A stretch of DNA of 64,000 bases from Pilaira anomala (taxonomy: Eukaryota; Mucoromycota; Mucoromycetes; Mucorales; Mucoraceae), in assembly GCA_025716855.1 (NCBI GenBank), contig JAIXMQ010000019.1, positions 124,001 through 188,000 of the forward strand. The letters run 5' to 3'. Shown piece by piece: positions 58,247 through 64,000 of the stretch. The stretch's first letter is position 1. Every line of letters starts with the position of its first letter. The notes under the pieces were generated by a model. That model was given only the letters and a program-made list of their open reading frames with translations, made no database searches and had not been told where the DNA came from. The translations under genes and the position numbers were made by a program.

Positions 58247-61117
58247 TTACCTGTTTACTTTGGGTTTAAATGACTTGTTTAATAAGTTGATAACTTTGTT
58301 TATATTTAACTTCATGTATTCAAGATCAAGTGAGTGAATTTGATCTTTTTGCTGTATATATAGTATAAATGTATAAAAATAATATTTAATAAGGATATTA
58401 CTGGAGAAAAAAAAAAAAAAAAGAGAAATTGCACGTTTTAATTTACCTTTTCCAATAAATCATCCAGTTTTAAATCGATTTCTAAAATAGGTTTTTCTCT
58501 TCCTTTATAATGCAAGGATATAATAAATGTACCAGCAATAGGGCATTGAATCAATAAATAAATATTAGGTCTTCTAAAATCAGGGACTTCAGACTCGACT
58601 ATAATCCCTTCCTTTTCCAACTGCTGATGACTATATTTGATAGGGCCTGTTGTAAATGACATCTTTGAGACTGAATTTGGACAAGAATAATTGACGGGCG
58701 AAGTAGGGGAAATTTGTTGTTCCTGTTGTTCCTGTTGTTGCTGTTGTTGTTGTTGTTGTTGTTGTAATATTAGTAACTGCTGTTGCTGTACTTCTAGGTC
58801 AGATAATTCGGATTTAGTAGTTGCCTTTAGAATACCTAGACTCGAATTAGATATTTGTTTACCACTTTGTAAACGCACGTTTTGTAAATAAGCTTTATAA
58901 CTTTCCATTTGACTTTGCAGGTACTGATTATGACTTTTAATTGTTTTATGGACTTGTTCTAAAGATTCAATTTCTAAAATGACTCTGTTTTTCAAATCAC
59001 CTAAATGAACTAATTCTTGTTTGATTTCTTGAGTTAGTAATTGATATTGATTTGATTTCGACACAATTTCTGCTTCTTCCAAGTCTTGAAGCATGTTTTG
59101 TGCTTTAATTCCTTTACTCACAAGCTGTGGGTCTTTTGCGTTTTGTGCGGCTTCAAGTATACTTGGTATAGTATATGTCTTGATGGTAGTAGGTAATGAT
59201 CGAATGATTTGTACTATAATAGATTTCGTTTCCATGTACATGATATCATTTTGCGTAATACTGTTGTTAGAAGTCTCTGTCAACATGACTGCAGAGGATG
59301 TATCCCATCTGCCAAATAATGGTAATTGAATCGGTCTGTTCACTTGACGAGGTAATTGTTTAGGAGTATTATCAAGTCCTAAATCATTTAATAAAATACG
59401 TAAATGATGTTTAGGCTCAGGTGCTAGTGTATCAATATGTTGAGATAATAATGATTGTGTACTGTAAAGTTCATTGGGTGTAATACTGATATAGATATCT
59501 TTACGAGAAAGTGCCATGTATTGATCCATTTCTAAAGATTCGTAAAAGTCACTTACTTCGCATAAATCGTTTAAAAACTGATGGATACGTTTCTTGTTTT
59601 CTTTTACAAACGGGTTTGTTGGTATCATGAAAGATTCTTTTGTATAAGTTGGTTTGTTTGCTAAATTTTGTAACATTTTAGCAACCTAGATAGATAAGAA
59701 AAGAAAAGAAAAAAAAAGTTATTATTATACATAAAAAAGAGAAGAAAAAAAAAACATTATAGATAGTGTACCAGTGTCAAGGTTGTTCTGGGGTTTAAGC
59801 CTGGATAACTATCAATTAACATGTACGCTTGAGGAGTAACGATAGCAGGATTAATAAATCTCAAAAAGAAAAAACCACCAATTAATGAAGAGATAGCAGA
59901 ATCAGTTGCTTCAGGATACTTTCTCTTTGTAAGGGATCTAATCTGTTTACAAACCCAACGAATACCATAAGGTACTTGATCTAAAGAATCAATGATAGTA
60001 GATAGAAATTGATTTGCAACCTCCATTAGGTCATTAATTCTAGGCTCAATTATGGCCTTGACTTGACTGTGTTCAGCAGCGAATTCTGCCGTGACACCTT
60101 TTGGAAAATTGGAAGATAAACTACCTTCTGACTCCATAGAAGCAACTATTTCATCATAAACCTTTAATGGGTTGATTTGTAAATTGAGATCAGATTTTTC
60201 AATAAGTTGATTAATTTTTTGGGATAGAACAGATTTTAAATAAGATTGACCAGGACCTCTTCTAGTATAGGTAGTTAACATGCGAGAAACAGGAGTATTT
60301 GCCCTTAAGAGTGAACCAAATTCGGTAGCAGCTTCAAATTGGGCAGCTAAAACGTTCTTTAGGATATAATGCAAGGTTTAGTTTAATAGAAAAAAGACAC
60401 GTTTATATATATTGATTTTACCTGAAACATGGTTAATAATAAATTCTCTTCTCGACTTTCATATTGATTTCCATATAAAGTAAACATGACAGTTTGTAAT
60501 AATGTATCAATTTCTGACAGATTCACTAATCGGCAGAGTGACGCAATATAACGTGGTTCATTTTGAAGTAAAAAGAACAAGTTACCATATTGTTGCATTT
60601 TTCTGGTATCTGTAGAATAGAAATCTGATGGTAAATCATCTGATTCTTCTAGGTGTGAAGCGAAGTCAGTATGCTATATAAAAAAATGTTAAGTTACTAA
60701 ATTTAGTATGTAGTACGCCTTTTTTTTTTTTTTTTTTTTTTTTACATCATCCAGGGCCATTCTGTTTTGAATTAGCAGTGCTATACGAGAATCAAGAAAT
60801 CGAACATCTCTTTCAAGTAAAAAGTTGTTTTTTGATTGTAATGAAATATTTGATTTCAAATCACGTAATATTCTTTGCACTACATATAAATGTGAATAAT
60901 TTGAAAAACTTTTTATATATATATATATATATTAATTTAGTTAGTTACCTTGTGCAAGTTCATCTTCCGTTTCATTATCTTGTTGTGTTGCCATAGAGTA
61001 AAATGCTTCAAATGAATAATGTCTCATTGGATTTGTATTGATATTTGCAGTTGTAGCTGTCATAACTCGATTGATAATATCATTATTATGCCGGTTATCT
61101 TCCATTTGTACAGCCAT
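58247..61117 (-). CDS. Ras GTPase-activating protein with RasGAP_C domain
   Basis: Six minus-strand exons, 60949-61117, 60746-60879, 60422-60673, 59772-60356, 58447-59685 and 58247-58351 (introns of 65-95 nt), give 827 residues. The GAP domain covers about 150-430, with a candidate arginine finger in [13 protein letters not shown] (Arg near 203) and the signature [10 protein letters not shown] at about 349-358, followed by [16 protein letters not shown]. The C-terminal part (about 640-825) fits RasGAP_C, ending [19 protein letters not shown]. Between them are a coiled coil and a poly-Gln tract near 690-710. It resembles S. pombe Gap1 and the IQGAP-related GAPs but has no IQ or calponin domain. 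It would down-regulate Ras at the membrane. The start ATG at 61117 follows an A-rich leader. Confidence 0.9.
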
Positions 61118-61347
61118 TTGATTTTTTTTATTATTAAAGAGAGAGTATATGTTATATGTTTTTGAAAGAAAAAGAAAAGAAAAGAACAAAGAAAACAAAG
61201 AAAGTTTTGTTTTTTTTTAAAAAAAAGGGGGGTTGTTTTAAATAAATAAATAATAATAATAAAAAAAAAAAGAGGGTTAATAAAAAGGAGGCCAGAGATA
61301 TTTGATCTTGCTACAGTAAAAAAATAAACTCCTGTGACCAACATGAT

Positions 61348-62080
61348 TTACAAATATTCCAACGTATTTTGCATAAACCATAATGTAACAATACTAGTAT
61401 TATAAACAATCTTAATATTCTGAACCAACTTTAATCAAGTTTATTAAACTATATTTTATATACTTGTATTAGATACGTACCTTGATAGAATTAGACAATT
61501 TTGTATGATGCCACTGTAATAAACCTGGCTAAAAACTAAAACAGCCTAATTAAAGAAGCATTACAATCACATCATTTTAAACCTGATATACGGTTTTATA
61601 AACATACCAAACTTCCCGCAAATCCTCCCGTTATCAACATAAATCCAGTCAAGAGACTTGTTCTCATTTTCCAAACACTACCCACCTGTTCTTGTTCTCC
61701 TTGAAAATAACTTCTACCAATAAAATTCACACTATGTATTATATTCTTTTTTAGTTATCATATGCTTTCTTAAGGTTTTTATAAAAAACTGACATGAGTA
61801 AACCGAAACTACTGGCAATACCAGGAATCCAATCTAAATAGGTCAAAGGTACTGTACTCATAAGAGACACGAGGTAAGCGTCGAGAAATATCCACCAGCC
61901 TAAGGCAAACTGTGTTTGTATGTCAGCGTGAATATTCTGGAAGGGTTTCGAAACAAAAAAACAACTTACCAGCATACCAGAGAAATAAACTCCAACATTG
62001 CGATGAGATCTTATAATAAGAAAAGGATTAGGTATTATTAAAAGAGTCGATCTTGGATCTTCATCGTATAAATGAGGCAT
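61348..62080 (-). CDS. TMEM50 family membrane protein
   Basis: Five minus-strand exons, 61970-62080, 61794-61909, 61608-61731, 61481-61545 and 61348-61393 (introns of 60, 62, 62 and 87 nt), give 153 residues, close to the family's 158. Joined, it reads RNVGVYFSGMLFALGWWIFL and DAYLVS for the first helix pair, GIASSFGLLIVNFIGRSYFQ, KMRTSLLTGFMLITGGFAGS and SGIIQNCLILSSIVTLWF, matching the GWWxxxDA and IxQN landmarks of TMEM50/SMP1. Four membrane helices. The family is endosomal/ER-linked in animals; function in fungi is not established. It is spaced 230 bp from the RasGAP start. Confidence 0.85.
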
Positions 62081-63038
62081 GGTGAAAAAAAAAAAGTAAT
62101 AAAAACAAACAAAGATATATAAGGTTTTTTTTTTCTATTTTGAACATCAAAGTATATAGAGCATACGAAGTTATATTTCATGGCTCTTTTTAAAAGATTA
62201 TAATGCATAATACTTTATCAACCGATATCTGTCTGCATTTATCGCATATGTTATCTTTCTCTCTGTTTTATTATACTTTTTTTTTAAAAAAAAATGCAAA
62301 AATTGCTTTAAATTCAATACACAGGCTACAAGCTCTTACTTTATCAGTGTAAAGGGGTACAAAAGTAAATAGATGAGTTGAACTGTGTACCCTTTTTTTT
62401 TTAAGTTCCGTCTAGTTATGATGTATGCAAAAACATAATAGGACTCACTATTATGTACTACTTTTTTAAAGTAATATAACTCAATTAGCTTGTAAGCATT
62501 TTTACTGACAATTACATATAAATTATATTCATAGAAAAACTCGCCAAACAAAAACATGTTTCAACTAGAAGAAAATGCGTTTTTTTTAATTGATTCCGGC
62601 CGAAGTACAGTCTTTTAGTTTTTTATTGTATGAGGAAGAGATATTGTGATATTTGCTAAACAAAAAATCAGAAGGCGCTATTAACGAAATCCATTAAATT
62701 TAGTAAATTCGGCAGTAACCCAAAGATGAAAGTAAACAGAAGTTAAATCTGCATACTACTTCAGTAGTTAGTATACCGAAAAGCCTTGTCGAGTAAAAAG
62801 ACAGTTTATGTACAAATTACTTTTCCTTCCGTTTCAACACTTTCGATATTCAAGATATTACACTTCTTCCAGGTAAATTTTTTAATTTTTTTTTTATAGA
62901 ACTTTGTTTTAATGATGATATAAAATACAGTGCAATTTATTAATAAAGACAATCTTCAAAATACAATAAGCAAGCAACAAGAAGACAAGCAGACTGATTA
63001 ACACTTTATAGGCCATTGTCTTATGACAAAAATTAAAC
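62081..63038. other. Intergenic, nothing recognised
   Basis: AT-rich spacer upstream of the TMEM50-type gene and before R1 copy D. A 73-codon minus-strand frame (62336-62557) has no family resemblance and was not accepted. Confidence 0.45.
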
Positions 63039-64000
63039 ATCACACACCCATTTTTTTTTCTTTTTTTTTGAAGAGCGGGCCCTTTTTATACTACCATTAC
63101 GTTACGGTAGAAAATATCTACGCTTCTTTATGTGTTTACTGATCTTGATTAGTCTTTTTGATAAAGAAAAACGAGGCATTGTAGACATGATTTTTTTGTT
63201 GTAGCGAAAATTTTTTTGAGCCAATCAAATCATCGGAAAAGGAGGAAAAAGTGTATTTTTAGGCAAAAATAAGCCAGTCCCCCCCTATGGATTTTTTCAA
63301 GATTCAGAAATATCCATACATCTTTACATTGAAAAGGTTTTAAAGCTTAGCTTTTTAACAATACATGTAGAATTTGACGCTCTTTTTAATGATGCAAAAA
63401 GTAAAGTAAAATAGTTACAAATATTTATAAGTATTATAAAAAAACGATATACAGTTTTTGTTAGGGCAAGTATATTTTTTACATAAAAAATAATAATTCT
63501 AAATCAATAGAAAGATGCGTCTTCAAATTCTGCATCGATTGTATATTATATTGTATAATAGAATAGGTAAAATAAAAGACTTTAATTTGAAAAGAAAGAA
63601 ATTTAGACCCAAATCTCAATTTTTAGGTCCAAAAACAGGAAAAAAACCAAATCAGGATACAGACGTATTTTGTTAGACAATGTTATATTCCAAAGATGTA
63701 GAATTTAAAAACTAAGATTTCTAGGCATTTAGATTTATTATCTTATATATAAAAAATATACATGTCCTAATAGAAGCTGTGCTTTCTCGCAATGACTATT
63801 AAACTTTATAATTATACTACTTTGATTTTTACATCATTCGAAAGAACGTCAAATTCTACCTTAGACATCAATAAAAAGCCAAACTTTAAAACCATTTAAA
63901 TACAAAGATATATCTACATTTCTAATTTTTAATTTTTTTTAAGCTGTGAAAAAAATTCCATTTTTTAGAAAAATTTGCTAGTCCCCCCCTATGAATTTTT
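63039..64000. mobile_element. R1 element copy D, cut by the window end
   Basis: Left half of an R1 element: terminus ATCACACACCCATTTTTTTT, the CTACCATTACGTTACGGTAG palindrome near 63090, GTGTTTACTGATCTTGATTA, CCAATCAAATCATCGG, then C7-TATGG boxes at 63279 and 63983 (704 bp apart). Sequence through the first palindromic unit is very close to copies A-C. The rest lies beyond the window. Confidence 0.85.

Noticed and set aside
61937..61969. A 33-nt intron, or intron-free reading, in the TMEM50-type gene
   Set aside because: A 60-nt intron ending at ACAAACACAG gives the family sequence FSGMLFALGWWIFLDA directly.

Overview
The window is nuclear DNA of an early-diverging filamentous fungus, most likely a Mucorales (Mucoromycota) species. 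The evidence is very AT-rich intergenic DNA full of A/T homopolymers, many small (about 55-145 nt) GT-AG introns with frequent CTAAC branch-point-like motifs, a velvet regulator, a bifunctional trehalose synthase/phosphatase, a 7TM-RGS receptor and a compact core of conserved eukaryotic genes. No bacterial or organellar features were seen. Species cannot be named from this sequence alone.

Layout. 0.1-3.9 kb: maltose/galactoside-type O-acetyltransferase, COX18, ribosomal protein eL38, and a LisH-CTLH-CRA protein on the minus strand. 4.2-6.5 kb: copy A of a long, non-coding, palindromic repeat element (called R1 here). 8.4-9.4 kb: a phytochelatin-synthase-like gene whose catalytic Cys reads as Gly. 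10.7-13.5 kb: ribosomal protein uL22 and an unknown Ser/Thr-rich gene. 14.0-16.5 kb: MCM5 (minus). 16.8-19.8 kb: a small accessory cluster on the minus strand, with a serine-recombinase-like gene flanked by two members of an unrecognised family (one complete, one fragment) and a 606-bp MITE (R2). 20.3-21.8 kb: an intronless 7TM-RGS receptor. 23.2-29.5 kb: a dense plus-strand run of eIF3c, a ZIP9-type zinc transporter, a 2-oxoglutarate-oxygenase-like protein without recognisable iron ligands, and uL13. 29.9-32.3 kb: a Ser-rich coiled-coil protein (minus). 32.3-37.5 kb: homopolymer-rich intergenic DNA. 37.5-39.8 kb: a velvet-domain regulator with a long Gln/His-rich N-terminus (minus). 39.8-50.4 kb: gene-poor, with R1 copies B and C, a second R2 copy and a 175-bp tandem repeat. 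50.4-62.1 kb: eL8, aminodeoxychorismate lyase overlapping tail-to-tail with TAN1, trehalose synthase/phosphatase, a RasGAP, and a TMEM50-type membrane protein. The window ends inside R1 copy D.

Functional links are mostly housekeeping: four cytosolic large-subunit ribosomal proteins plus eIF3c, tRNA acetylation (TAN1), replication licensing (MCM5), respiratory assembly (COX18), folate precursor synthesis and trehalose metabolism. Signalling genes are the 7TM-RGS receptor, the RasGAP and velvet. The ordinary genes show little sign of horizontal transfer. The parts that look new are the R1 foldback family, the R2 MITE family, the recombinase-like cluster, two probable pseudo-enzymes, and shared first-intron architecture and GGAT microsatellites among ribosomal protein genes. 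Exon borders were placed by eye from splice signals, reading frame and remembered family sequence. Most conserved genes close in frame exactly, but no alignment or search could be run.
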